From the NCBI GenBank assembly GCA_027422505.1, contig JAPQWV010000005.1:19200001-19264000 (forward strand): a DNA stretch of 64,000 nt. The letters are read 5' to 3'. This document shows, in pieces, positions 33,280 to 44,986 of this stretch. The first letter of the stretch is position 1. Each line of letters starts with the position of its first letter. The DNA is from Craterostigma plantagineum. Its lineage: Eukaryota; Streptophyta; Magnoliopsida; Lamiales; Linderniaceae. A program made the position numbers and the translations under genes. A model generated the notes under the pieces. It worked only from the letters and a program-made list of their open reading frames with translations, made no database searches and had not been told where the DNA came from.

Positions 33280-35478
33280 GTGCTTCGAGTGTTTGGATCT
33301 TTGTGCTTTTGTTCCACCCTTGCTGCAGGTAGGAAAAAGTTCGATCCACGAGCTAGAGAATGCGTATTTCTTGGCTATCCAAATGGGATGAAGGGATACA
33401 AGGTGATGGATTTGAAGACCAAGGAAATATTTGTCTCTAGAGACATCTTTTTCAGGGAAGATCAGTTCCCATTCCAGAATGATCAGTCCTCACAGTTGGT
33501 AACAGAAAATCCCTTCACCTCATGTATTCTACCAAGATCGATGGATATGCCTTCATTCACTGAGGAGGAGGCCCCTCAACATCATGCAGAAGGTCACATC
33601 TTGACAGACTTACAAGAGCCTTCAGTGGGTACTTCATCAGGCCCAGCAGATATTATAGCAGAGCCTTCGGCAGATGACTCAGTTGGTACATCCGATGCTT
33701 CCACAAATTCAGAGGACAGTTCAGAAGGCCATCCTTGCATTCAGCCTGGGCAGAGAAGGTCAGGAAGGGAATCTAGGCAACCAACATATCTCAGGGATTA
33801 CCACTGCAACAAGCTGGAAAATGGGAATAATCTATATCCTATCTCAGGAGTGCTTTCTTATCAGCTCTTCTTAGATCAATACCAGAGTTTTATTAACAGC
33901 ATTTCAATTGCAAAGGAGCCCAGAAACTTCACTCAAGCTTCACAATCTCAGGAATGGCAGCAAGCAATGGATGAGGAATTTAAGGCTTTGGAAGACAACA
34001 ACACATGGTCCTTGCAACCACTGCCCAAAGGAAAAAGTGCGATAGGATGTCGTTGGGTGTATAAATTAAAGTATAATTCAGAGGGTCATATAGAGAAGCA
34101 CAAGGCGCGTTTGATAGCTAAAGGCTATGATCAAAGAGAGGGGGTGGATTACATAGACACGTTCGCACCCGTGGCCAAATCAAATACCATAAAAATATTA
34201 CTTACACTAGCGGCAAAGCATGGTTGGAGCTTGATGCAGTTAGATGTCAATAACGCTTTTCTGAAAGGTGAACTAGCCGAGGAGGTCTACATGGAACTGC
34301 CACAAGGGTATTATACCAACCATGACAGAGCAGGTCCAGATAAAATGGTATGTAGACTACACAAATCCATCTATGGTCTCAAACAATCTTCAAGGCAATG
34401 GAATATGAAGTTTACTGAGGCTGTCAAACAGTTTGGTTTTCATCAGACCCACTCAGATCATACCCTGTTCATAAGAGGTGAGGGTGCCAGACTATTTGTA
34501 CTTTTAGTTTATGTCGATGATATCATACTAGCAGGGTCTTCGCTCAAAGCCATACAAGAGGTAAAGAACTTCCTGAGTAACAGCTTTAAAATCAGAGACC
34601 TAGGTGGGCTGCGATACTTCCTTGGAATAGAAGTGGCTCGAAGCACAGATGGGATTTACATTAGCCAGAGACAGTACACACTGCAACTGTTGGAAGACAC
34701 GGGTTATCTTGGTTCAAAACCCTTAACTACCCCTATGAATCCAGCTGAAAAGATCACTGGAATGGATGGAGAATTATTGGCAGACGCATTCAGGTATCGA
34801 AGACTGATTGGTAGGCTGCTCTATCTCACATTTACAAGACCAGATATAGCTTTTGCCGTACACAAGCTCAGTCAATACATCACAGCCCCGAGGACAGGCC
34901 ATCTCATGGCAGCTCACCATCTACTCAGGTACTTGAAGGCATCACCAGGACAAGGTATATTACTGAAGTCTACCTCGAGTTTGCATCTGACTGGTTTTTC
35001 TGATGCTGACTGGGGATCATGTAAGGATACTAGGAGGTCGGTCACGGGCTATTGTACATTCTTGGGGGATGCTCTGATGACCTGGAAAGCGAAGAAGCAA
35101 CCTACGGTCTCACGCTCATCCACCGAAGCCGAGTACAGAGCTTTAGGCGCAACTGTGGCTGAAATCCTATGGGTTAAGCAGCTCCTCACTGAGTTGGGGG
35201 TAGTTCTGCCACACACACCTGTTGTCTATGGTGACAACCTTTCAGCTCTTAAACTTGCCTCAAATCCTAAGTTTCATGAGCGCTCCAAACACATAGAGAT
35301 CGATTGTCATTTCGTTCGGGATCATGTGTCAAGAGGGCATGTCAAGCTACTGCCTGTAAAGTCTGAGGATCAGCTCGCTGATCTGCTTACAAAACCACTG
35401 ACAGGCCCTATCTTAAACGCTTCTTGGTCAAGATGTCTGCCATCGACTTATGCCATCCATCTTGCGGGCGGCTATTGA
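33280..35478 (+). pseudogene. pol: Copia pol, integrase tail, reverse transcriptase and RNase H
   Basis: 732 codons. It starts within the integrase C-terminal part (MLRVFGSLCFCST). Reverse transcriptase: WVYKLKYNSEGHIEKHKARL, QLDVNNAFLKGEL, YGLKQSSRQW and the catalytic VYVDDIILAG. RNase H: SDADWGSCKDTRRSVTGY, SRSSTEAEYRALG and KHIEIDCHFVRD. This part is intact over its length and its catalytic residues are present. It is cut off from protease and integrase by the frame break at about 33205, so it is not translated in the usual polyprotein. Confidence 0.92.
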
Positions 35479-35863
35479 ATATCACTGATGAAGAAGATAA
35501 GAAAGCTTAGCAGGTGAGCTGATCTGAGAACAGAGCTCACAGCCCAAATTTCAAAGCATGGCTAATATCAAAAGCGCGCGGCCGTTGTGGCTACAAGCGT
35601 TTTATTTTAGAATGCAGATTGGGCCATTTCATTTAATCTTCGGCCCACTTAGCCCGTTCGACTTATGGAAGTTTGGCGCGTCTTTTAAATATAGTTAGTC
35701 GTCTTCTTCGTTTGTGTGTGACTGTTACAAAAAGGTCTGTAATCTGTAAAACAGAGACTCTGTGAAATATTGTGTAGATCTTCGATCGTGGATGTAGGAT
35801 TCTATTACGAATCTGAACCACGTTAAACACTGTGTTTTTTCGTTCTTTTGTTCAAATTTGATA
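35473..35863 (+). repeat. Copia 3' LTR
   Basis: 391 bp, same length as the 5' LTR with about three differences (in TGTsTAGATC and in the T-rich stretch before the end). The pol frame ends 6 bp inside it. Confidence 0.9.
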
Positions 35864-35868
35864 AATAT

Positions 35869-38582
35869 ATAATTTATTTTATATTTTATATGTTTATATT
35901 ATTAATAAAAATTGTTTCAAAAATATAAAATCCTAAATAAAATTTAGAGTAACAACCAACTAAAATATTATTATATTTTGTATATTTTATATTATTAATC
36001 AAAATTGTTTCAAAAATAGAATTATAAATAAAAATTTTAAAGTAACAACAAAATTTCTAATACAGCTAAAATATTAAGGGTAAAATTATAAGAAAGTTAG
36101 TTAATTATCAGTTTTTAAATACCCTAATGCCGAAAAGATGGTAATGCGTGACCAAAAAAGAAATTTCTATATTCGATTTGACTAATGTGACCGACTAATC
36201 TCGTAACACATGACATTTGAATATCAATTTGATCCTTATATAGATATAAAAAAAAAAAAAACCAACAAGACCAAGACGAGTTTGATAAAAATAAAACAAA
36301 TTGAAATTAACGATAAAATCACAAATCGATGCATATTTGCCACGTGTCCCACATAGCATCTCCATATTGGTCCAAATAAATTCAAAGTTATAACAAACAG
36401 GTCCATCGAGAGGCAGATGACGGAAGGTCCATCGATATCGCCTTACCCTTAGTAGCAAAATGCTTTATATTTCAACGATCATAGGTCATATATGTGGTGA
36501 CTTCTGAACGTTTTTAATGCAGATATAATTTTGTCCAATGATAGTTCAACATACTTACATATTAGAAGTATGCGTGGCATTGCAAATTGCATTATAATTC
36601 GGTTTTGTAGGGCAATAATGGAATTACAAATTCAGTGTTTGGATGTGTCTATTCCAACCGATGTGATCTGTTTGCATTAATGGAGATATGATCTCAGTAA
36701 TTTTGTTAAATGCACATAAATTATTTTGTTGGTATGGTGCAAATAACTCGAAAGAAAACCACGACCTGCTCATCGCTCGGAAAGCATGCTGATGCATGAA
36801 CAAGCGCCATTTCAAACAACAATCTAACAGCTAATAACGTAAAGACACATTCCATAGGTGTTGACGGTAGAATGATAATTTTTCTTATGCGGTGTCTAAC
36901 AAGTGACAATCTTGGACAGACGGTCAATTTTAGTCCATTTTTTCTACTTTATTTACAGGCAAGCAATATAAGGGCAATCAGTTGTTTTATTTCAACAAAA
37001 AAAACCTAATATAAATGTTGTAGATACATTATTGCCGTTATTTATGGATTAAAAAAACCAATCCACTCTAGAGGGTTGGAAGAAACCCTAAATCCCGATT
37101 TATAGCAAAGCCAACCCCGATGGTCATGCTGTTCCCGATAACGGTCGCACTAATGGAATTGAGCAGAGGACAGTCAACATTTCTAATTGGGACCCGCATC
37201 TCAACTACGAAAGCGTAGGGGTGAGATTCAAATGTTCGCCCGCTGCGACGAAAAAATCCTCTCAGTGATGTTTTGTGCGCCGTTTAATCTGTGGTTATCG
37301 CCGAGTTTATATTATATAAAGCGCTCGTGCAGTTAAGGAAGAGAAGCACACCCTTAAGTGCTCGTTTGTTATCAGTGTATTTGGATTTGATGGGTATAGA
37401 TTATTTGTGTATGAGTATACAAGAATTTTGTTGATAGAGTATTTATTATGTTTGATATGAATGTTTTAATTATTTGGGTAATGATATATGATAGTGATTG
37501 ATATGTATGCGTGAGATGTGTATACAATTTGCTAAATACACGGCAATACATTTTTACCCTTCAAAAATTAAAGCTATTAAAATATTAGAAAATCATCTTC
37601 ATCGTCTTCAGGCCAGCAAGCTCAAATCAAATAACTCCAGAAATTACAGAAAAGCTTAATCTAGAAAAGCTTCATCGTTTCAGAAAAGCTTCAACGTCTT
37701 ATAAAGCTTCATCATCGTCTTCATCGTCTTCGATTCCAAATAATAAAGCAAGCTCAGATCTTGGGTTAACAGTTCCCCAATGATTACGCCGCCGAAACCC
37801 TAACTGCCGCTGGCGGAGATCTCCTCAAGCCACCGAAAGGATGCGGCCCACGCGCCTCCGCTCCCGGAAACGATGCGGCCGTGCACGGTGGACGAAAGCT
37901 CCCGTCAATTGCGCGCAGCCATGTCCGGCTGCCAGCTCCCGTCGGTCGTCGAGTGCGCGCAGCCATGGTGAAGATCAAAATTTGATATATGCGGTGGAAG
38001 GATGTACAATACAACGATGGTGGGAGGACTATTATTCAGGGCAAAAATGGAATTAATGATAGATGTACTGACATACCCGTCTCCAAGGTGGGTATTTCTA
38101 TACCTGACGGATAAGCAACTCGCGTGTAATAGCTGTGTTTGTCCATACAAGCAGGCATGTGCTTACACGCATAACAAACATTACATAATTTTAGCATACA
38201 CATCCATTGCCCATCTAAACACACATAGCAAACGAGCCGTAAGTGACCGCTAGCCCAAAATTGGGGTATTCGACACGAAGAAAAGCAGGCATATTTTTTA
38301 TTTGCCATTTTTTGGGGTTTTTAAGTGTGTCTTTCGGCGTGATTTGGTTGACGAGAGATGAGGATCTATTAATAGAAGGAGGGTTTTGTTTTCTTTTTTG
38401 GCTCAAATAATGTTTCTTTATATGTGTAGGGTTTGTAGTTCAACATGTGTATGTATGTATGTATGTATGTATGTATTTATTGGGTGTTATGGTTGCTCTG
38501 TGATATTTACCTACTGCGGTTTGCCCCATTTGGGAGCTACATAGAGTGTGTGTGGAAGCACGATAACTTAGGGTACTGACTA
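35869..38582. other. Intergenic, mostly unassigned
   Basis: 35869-36120 is AT-rich. 36130-36236 matches 17530-17640 (ELIP copy 3 3' flank), after which the match stops until 45255. 36240-38580 is unlike anything else in the window. A GC-rich stretch at 37780-37980 contains several short open frames on both strands, none of which I recognise. Repeated words AAAGCTTCATCGT occur at 37620-37720. No supported gene. Confidence 0.5.
38448..38477. repeat. (TATG)n microsatellite
   Basis: About seven units of TATG. Confidence 0.9.
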
Positions 38583-39035
38583 TGTAGCGTCCCGTTCCAT
38601 ACCGTGTCACTGTAGCATCGGTCCCTGCCGCGACCTATGGGGTTGGGTCCACCACACTACGACTGATAGTCTGGCCCCACTGTACCACCATTTAACCTTT
38701 CAGCGTGACTTCACTCACACGCACCCTGAGAAACAGGGGGTCACCATCCCTAGGTTGCCCCAAGTCAAGCACGCTTAACTTCGGAGTTTATATATATGGA
38801 CTCCTGAAAAGGTAGGTCGACCTTGGTGATATGAGTAGTACTATCAATTCTCTTATACCATTCTTAGCCTGACACGCCCATACATTGTCAGTCTCAGCAT
38901 CCCCTCTCATTTGGGTGTGGGATCGGTTCGTTCATGTACCCCTTCGCCTAGAAGCCTGCCAGGAGCCGCTCCTTGTCCGTGCACCTCTCCGGCACCGGCG
39001 ATCACTCCCAGCCCCCTTCGGCCCCGGGCGTCACA
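38583..39035 (-). mobile_element. Cassandra-type solo LTR with 5S rRNA-like segment
   Basis: Bounded by TGTAGCGTCCCG and CCCCGGGCGTCACA, so the ends are TG...CA in either orientation. Imperfect 5-bp target duplication GACTA/GACTG at 38578-38582 and 39036-39040. On the minus strand, around 38730-38790, it reads AACTCCGAAGTTAAGCGTGC, identical to the A-box side of plant 5S rRNA, followed by a diverged GGATGGTGACC. 5S-bearing LTRs are the hallmark of Cassandra TRIM retrotransposons. No second LTR or internal region is seen, so it is a solo LTR. At 453 bp it is longer than typical Cassandra LTRs. Confidence 0.8.
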
Positions 39036-39289
39036 GACTGGTATTATCTGTATATTTTAGTATGCGTCAAGCCTTGATAATAAGTCGTCGCGCTGTTAAA
39101 ATTAAAACCTGGATTGCTATTCACCGCCCCCTTTTTCCTAGTCACCGCCCCCTAAAGGGCTGAAAAAAGACAATTTTGCCCTTTGAATAAATTTTTTTAT
39201 TTAAAATCCTTTTGCAGACAACAATTTTCATATCGCAATCAAACATTCAAATCAGACTCAAACAAAACAAAGAAAAGGTTCAAATCGCA

Positions 39290-42200
39290 ATGGATCGACG
39301 AAAGGAAAAAGGGTCTATTCGCACGACTGGTAAGCAAATTCTCGTAAAATTCGTTCGTACGTAGATGAATCATCGAACTTGATTCGGAATCGATCCAAAA
39401 AAGTCCCGACCGAAACATAATTTCGGCCGGAAAAGTCCCGACCGAATCACTATTTCGGTCACTTCAATGCCCGACCGAAAAACAATTTCGGTCGAGCCTT
39501 GAGGTGACCGAAAAATTTTTTCGGTCGGAACTGTCCCGACCGAAATAGTGTTTCGGTCGGAACTGTCCCGACCGAAATCGTGTTTCGGTCGATGCTAAAG
39601 TAGCCGAAATTGTATTTCGGCTCCGTAATTTTTTTTTTTCAGACGATGAGATCGGCGACGGGGTATACTACAGTGAGCATTTTCGCGTAGGAGGTCGATT
39701 TGAGACCGACGTGGAAGCAATTAACTGGGCGAAATACGTTGCTATTGCTCTGGGTTTCGAGGTAATTATTTTGTCGCATAAGAAATGCGGTACAAAAAAA
39801 CACATTAGATGTTCTCGCGGAGAATGTTATAGAGGCAACGAGGACGAATTGGAGAGGGTTTCGAAGTCGAACAAGTGCAGGTGTCCTTTTCTAGTCATAG
39901 CTCAGGAGGATCCAATGACTAGGGAATGGTACATTCGTACGGGCCCACCTGAGAAATCCACGCACAATCACCCCCTGATACAGTATCTCGAGGGACACCG
40001 CCAGACTAGTGGGTTAAGTCGCCAGGCAATGAAGGTTGTAGAGGAAATGACTGCTGCGCAGGCGAAACCAGCTCATATCCTCTCGGCGATGAGGGCTCGA
40101 CACGCAGAAGATAACGCGACGATCAGGCACATATATAATTACAGAGATCGTTTGAAGAAATACTATTCCGAGGGCCGAGACGTTGTGAGCCAGTTGATGC
40201 ACCAGGCCAGACACGCCGGATATTATGTTCAAGCCCTGGGAGACGACGAGACTAACGCGCTGACGCATGTTTTTCTCGCACACCCGGACTCACTTGCACT
40301 GGTGAGGACGTATCCGTACTTCATTGGGATCGATTCTACGTACAAGACCAACAGGTACAAGATGCCTCTAGTTGAGATTATAGGGATGACTCCCTGTAAT
40401 CAGAACTTCCTATGTGGGTTTGCCATTATGAAGGACGAGATGGAGAGAAGTTATGAGTGGGTGTTGCAGTCCCTTCGGGATATTCTGGGGCCAGGTGTCT
40501 ACCCTTCGGTGATTGTGACTGATCATGAGTTGGGTCTTCTTCGACCCGTAGAGGAAGTATTTCCGGATTCTCACCATATGTTGTGCATGTGGCATATCTA
40601 TAAGGACGTGGAGAACAAAGTTTATTGGACGACGGGGAAGAACAAAAAGACAGCAGCTCACTTCACGCATAAGGCCTGGAAAGCAGTCATGGAAGCTCCG
40701 ACGATAGACGCGTACGAGCAGGCAGTGACTGACATGCGTCTGCGTTGGGTAGCCGACTCCGCTATCGTCAAGTACGTTGAGCAGACATGGTTGGTGCATA
40801 AGGAGAAGTTCGCCAAAGCTTGGACGAACCAGGTGCTTCATTTCGGGAACACCACTACATGTCGTGTGGAGAGTGCTCACAGCGAGCTGAAGCAATGGCT
40901 GAACTCGGCCACTGGGTCTCTTGACACCGTGTGGGTGAAGGTGCACGACCAGATTCAGAACCAACTGAATCGCATAAGAAAGGTAAATTAATTATTATTA
41001 CGTGTCAAACGAAATACTTATCTAATAATTGTTTTATGTTGACATGCAGGCATTGGAGGAGTCGCGTTCGAAACGACCTATTGGGAACTCAGGATTTCCA
41101 TTCCACACGATATTGTACAGGGTTTCACACTATTCAATATCTATAATGGGAACTGAGTTGATGCGTGCCAAAGAGTTGTCGGATGAGGTGTACTCCGCGT
41201 GCGGATGTGTGGTACGACGTACCCACCATCTCCCATGTGCGTGCGAGCTCCAGCAATGTGTCGACAACAACTACCCAGTTGCTGCAGAGTGCTTGCACGA
41301 CTTCTGGAGGACACTCTCGATCGACGATGGAGTAATTTCCGGTATTTCTGATCAGGATTACTTACACGATCTCGTGCGTGAGGCAGAAACCCGTGATATC
41401 GCCGTTATGCGTGGCCTCCATCGAGTTGTCCACGAACACCTGTACCCCGACGCCCGTGAGTGGAATGAGCCTGATGTTAAGACGTCTGTAAAAGGTCGGC
41501 CGAAGAAGAAAAACTCGACGAAGCGGGATCGAAGTTCTTGGGAGTACTCAATCCCAAGGGGTGGACGCAGCGGAGGGCGCAACAGTACCAGTCGTAGCAG
41601 TCAGGGTCGCACGTCATCCTCGTCTGTGAAGCGGTCTCGATCTACTACGGAGACAGGTACTACTATCTCTTAATGTTCAAACACGGGTGCACATCTAATC
41701 CTGTTCAGAATGGCGTTCTACAGGTGAAGCGGACTTCTCCCACACCCAGTTGGCCAACCACGTAACATCAGTCATCCATCCGTATATAGTTACCTACAAG
41801 AATGTGGTGGCTGACGGCAACTGTGGATTTCGCGTGGTCGCGTCCCATGTTTACGATGACGAGGAGGAATGGATCACCGTCAGGAATAACGTCACGAACG
41901 AACTCGCGGCCCATTGGAGTCGCTACTCGGCACTGTACTATGATGATTCACTTGAAACTGCGTTGGACGTATACGCTGGGATGGGGGCCCTTGTGGAGCG
42001 AACCACTGGATGATGACACCGTGTGATCTGTGGGTTGTGGCGACTATTCGGAACGCTGTAATTGTCCTATACGGGTACGGCAATGGGAGGAACATCAACG
42101 GGTTTTCGAACAGAATATTGCTGCTGCGTGCCGGTCGGACTGCTCGTGGACCGACCCGTACGATCGTCATGGCGCACCTTGGGAATGAATATCAGCATTA

Positions 42201-42351
42201 CATCAGACTTAATTTGGCTCCAGATTTTCCTATGCCCACCTTACATCCGTGGTGGTTCACGTATCGTAGTGATCGAGTTGCCGGTTGGGAGATCAGATAT
42301 CAGAGTCGATTCGCTCACTGGATTCACCTAATGCAACATAGTAATTTTTAG
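39290..42351 (+). CDS. MULE transposase fused to OTU-like protease domain
   Basis: Exons by splice reading: 39290-39329, 39643-40982, 41050-41656 and 41709-42351; all junctions keep frame. Exon 1 codes MDRRKEKGSIRTT. Exon 2 has a FAR1-like zinc finger (CGTKKHIRCSRG, KCRCPF, HNHPL) and the MULE transposase core: FIGIDSTYKTN with the first catalytic Asp (40332-40334), VIVTDHELGL with the second, then HHMLCMWHI and RVESAHSELK. Exon 3 has a SWIM-like Cys/His patch (YSACGCVVRR, HLPCACEL) and a basic Ser/Arg tail. Exon 4 has the OTU motif VADGNCGFRVV and, later, a His in EYQHYI. A one-base frameshift near 42000 splits the OTU domain. The transposase body is open. Confidence 0.85.
39405..39625. repeat. 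Palindrome array, left arm of MULE A (intron 1 of transposase gene)
   Basis: About seven units of an imperfect palindrome CCGACCGAAA...TTTCGGTCG, each about 22-24 bp, at a period of roughly 33-36 bp. Centres vary (CATAA, CACTA, AACAA, TAGTG, TCGTG), while the arms are kept. The array fills most of the first intron (39330-39642). Confidence 0.9.
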
Positions 42352-42370
42352 CTGTTGACTGTTTTTAGCT

Positions 42371-42470
42371 GTTGCCTGTTTTATTTAATTTTATTTAATT
42401 GGATTATTTAATTGGATTATTTAATTGGATTATTTAATTGGATTATTTATTTATATTAGTTATTTATATT
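42371..42470. repeat. Short tandem repeat between the two MULE genes
   Basis: About five units of ATTTAATTGGATT in an AT-rich stretch between the convergent gene ends (42352-42582). Copy B keeps a shorter, diverged version at about 54560-54620. Otherwise the spacer is empty. Confidence 0.8.
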
Positions 42471-42582
42471 ATTTATTTGTATCAGTAATTCGAAACGGAA
42501 TAAATATGCAAACAAATATTCAAAACATATATAAAATTCGTCCGATACAATAAACGAAAAATAAAAAAACAACCGCTACACG

Positions 42583-44986
42583 TCAAGGGGCCTGGCGCCA
42601 CCGGTCGTTGACGTCGTCCAACCTGTCTCGGAACTCGTCCGTACGCGATGAGCCGTCAAGTTGCATACTGGCTAGCATATCGGTACTCAAGCTTATCGTG
42701 CTGTACCACTGTACATAGCAATATTACGTACGACTAAACATATAAATATAAAAAGTAGGGCTCAACGAGTAAATGACGTACGTAGTCGGCGTGGCTGCGC
42801 GGGGGTATGCCTGCCGATGAGGATCCCTGTTCCGTCGAAAGCAGGCGAGGATGAGAATGCCGCGCAAACCAATCTATGTACCCTGGCACGGTTTCACCAA
42901 GGTACTCCGCGGCGGCACGGTTGATGTACGAGAGGTTGAGGATGTAGGCATACGGGAACTGACGCCAAGCCTGTTCAGCTGCATCGGCAGAATGAACAAC
43001 CTTATACCTCGTCGGGTCAGCTGGCATGACCGCCTTCCGTGGCTGACTCATCGGCGGCGGGATGACCTGCACGTACCCCAGCTGGCGCAACACTCTCGAG
43101 GGCGAGTAGGGCTCAACGACATCGCGATAGATAACCCATCCCACGAAAAGCGTCCTCATCTGCTGCGACGCTGGATCGGGACCGTACGGCAGCCAGGCAA
43201 CCTGATAACATGTTCCAAATTTTTAAATAATTGTCGTCAATATAGATAAGACATTGTGAAGATACCTCGCTTGCCGTCATGAGGTCTATCTGACGGCGGA
43301 TATCAATCAAGCGGTGGACCGTCCTCTCGTGCTGAGATACATACCACATGCGTGATCGTGCCTGGCCAGGCTCCACATGATGTGGGAGACGGTGTGGGCG
43401 GAAGCATGGAAAGTACTCGTAGATCCACGCCTGTAATAATGAGAGGCACCCAACTAATCCCCTCGCATCCGCCCTGCTTGCCATGCCAAGCTGGCGATAT
43501 AGGTATGCGAGAGCGGCCGAATTCCACGAGTACCCACTAGCAGAGGGCAACGAGCGGTAGAACTCGTGCATGATGTCCGGCTTCACACGGTTCCCGCTCT
43601 TGTCGACGAACAGCGTCGACCCCAATAGATCCACAGCCAAGCGATGGCCTGGAACCCCACCGGCCGACCACCCCGCATTCGCTGCATCACGTCATTAATC
43701 GCAAGCCCACCGCCTCTCCAAGAATCCCTGAGCGCGTCCGCGGAGATGCCCATAATCTCCCTCGCCGCGATCTGCCCATCGGCTCCGTCTGGGGTGCCCG
43801 ACACCGTCGCGCCCTCGATCGGTAATCCGAGGATGTGCTCGACGTCGTGGAGCATGATCGTCATCTCCCCAAATGGCATGTGGAAGGTGTTCGTGTCTGG
43901 ATGCCAGCGCTCCACAAAAGCGCACAGAAGAGGCTGGTCCAAGTGACCCAGCATGTCATCTGTGAGGTGCCTAAGCCCCGTGCCATCGATCTGGCTCTGC
44001 GTCTCCGGCGGGAATTGGAGGTACCAATCCTTTAGCTTCCCAAGCACTAACGCCCGCTGCTCGCACTTTAGCAGGGGCCTCTCTTCCTCACCCATCCAGA
44101 TGCGGGGCGCGATGTGCCCCAGATAACTAGGGATCACCTCGTCATCATATGGACCACCGGGCTGTGGCCCCTGCACACTCCAGGAATCGTCATCTACGAC
44201 CCTGGAGCGCTTGCTCCCTATTTCATTATTCACGAATAATGTAAAAATAAATTTAACTTATTTATCGTTAATTAATACACGACATCTTAAGTCAGTTTAT
44301 AGAGGAGAAGAAAATAACCTGAGGAGGCCGGTACGACATTGTCGTCGAATGTCATAAAAAACGATGCTGCATCATCCTCCACACCATGATCCGCATGCGG
44401 ATCGTAATCCGCATGTACGGACTGAGAAGCAGCCGCTTGCTGCCGCCTCTCCTCCCGTTCTCTACGAACGGATGCGTCAACGCCTCGCGTCCTCGTGTGA
44501 CGCTCTCCAGATCCCTCCAACGGAGGGGATCTACTGCTCCCTCCGAGTAGGGACTTCCCACCCCTGGTCTGCAAATAAAAACATATTTAGAAAAAAAAAT
44601 AAAAAATAGCGACCGAAATATTACTTCGGTCGGTACTAGCACGACCGAAACATGATTTCGGTCGTTCTTGTCCCGACCGAAACATGATTTCGCTCGTGTG
44701 TATCACGACCGAAACATGATCTCGGTCGGGACAACAACGACCGAAATCATGTTTCGGTCGGCATAGGCACGACCGAATCATGATTTCGGTCGTCCCAGTG
44801 CACGACCGAAATTATGTTTCGGTCGGTGCCGAAATCCGACCCGAAATCGCGTTCGATCGGCCGTTTTTTCAAACAATTACGACCCGTTTCGATAATTCAT
44901 CTACGTACTATTGATTTTTACGACAATTTGCTTACCAGTCGCGATAACAGACTCTTTCCCTTTCCATGTCCCTGACGGCGATCCAT
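42583..44986 (-). CDS. Plant mobile domain (PMD) protein gene of MULE A
   Basis: Five exons by splice reading: 44936-44986, 44319-44568, 43266-44217, 42782-43201, 42583-42708; phases agree at every junction. Exon 1 codes MDRRQGHGKGKSLLSRL. Exon 2 is charged and low-complexity. Exon 3 has the PMD core: LLCAFVERWHPDTNTFHMPF, GEMTIMLHDVEHILGLPI, then GSTLFVDKSGNRVKP and LAYLYRQLG. Exon 4 continues with PYGPDPASQQ and GYVQVIPPP; exon 5 ends RLDDVNDRWRQAP. PMD proteins (MAIN/MAIL family) act in nuclear silencing of transposons, and transposon-borne PMDs are known. One base is missing near 43625 relative to copy B, which breaks the frame inside exon 3. Otherwise about 600 residues. Confidence 0.85.
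44611..44830. repeat. Palindrome array, right arm of MULE A (intron 1 of PMD gene)
   Basis: Seven units of CGACCGAAA...TTTCGGTCG at about 33-36 bp spacing, commonest centre CATGA. It fills most of the first intron of the PMD gene (44569-44935), mirroring the left arm. Confidence 0.9.

Larger units (their letters stand above)
30619..35863 (+). mobile_element. Ty1-copia LTR retrotransposon with TA...TA termini
   Basis: Two 391-bp LTRs (30619-31009, 35473-35863) differ at about three positions by eye, so the insertion is young. The 5-bp target duplication AATAT lies at 30614-30618 and 35864-35868. With that duplication the LTRs start TATTGAATATC and end AATTTGATA, a TA...TA terminus instead of TG...CA; such non-canonical ends are known in a minority of plant LTR elements. 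Between them are a tRNA-Met primer site, gag, and pol in copia order (protease, integrase, RT, RNase H). Pol has two frame breaks, so the copy is defective. Confidence 0.93.

Noticed and set aside
37784..38056. GC-rich short open frames on both strands
   Set aside because: No homology recognised, overlapping frames on both strands, no splice or start context that favours one.
38730..38790. Possible 5S rRNA gene
   Set aside because: Only about 20-25 bases are exact and the rest diverges; it lies inside LTR-like ends, so it is the 5S-derived part of a Cassandra LTR.
39405..39625. CRISPR-like array because of regularly spaced short repeats
   Set aside because: The units are palindromes with similar, not unique, spacers, lie in an intron of a plant transposon, and recur on both arms of both copies.
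43644..43946. Plus-strand open frames opposite the PMD exons
   Set aside because: Antisense shadows of the PMD coding sequence; the PMD motifs and splice phases are on the minus strand.
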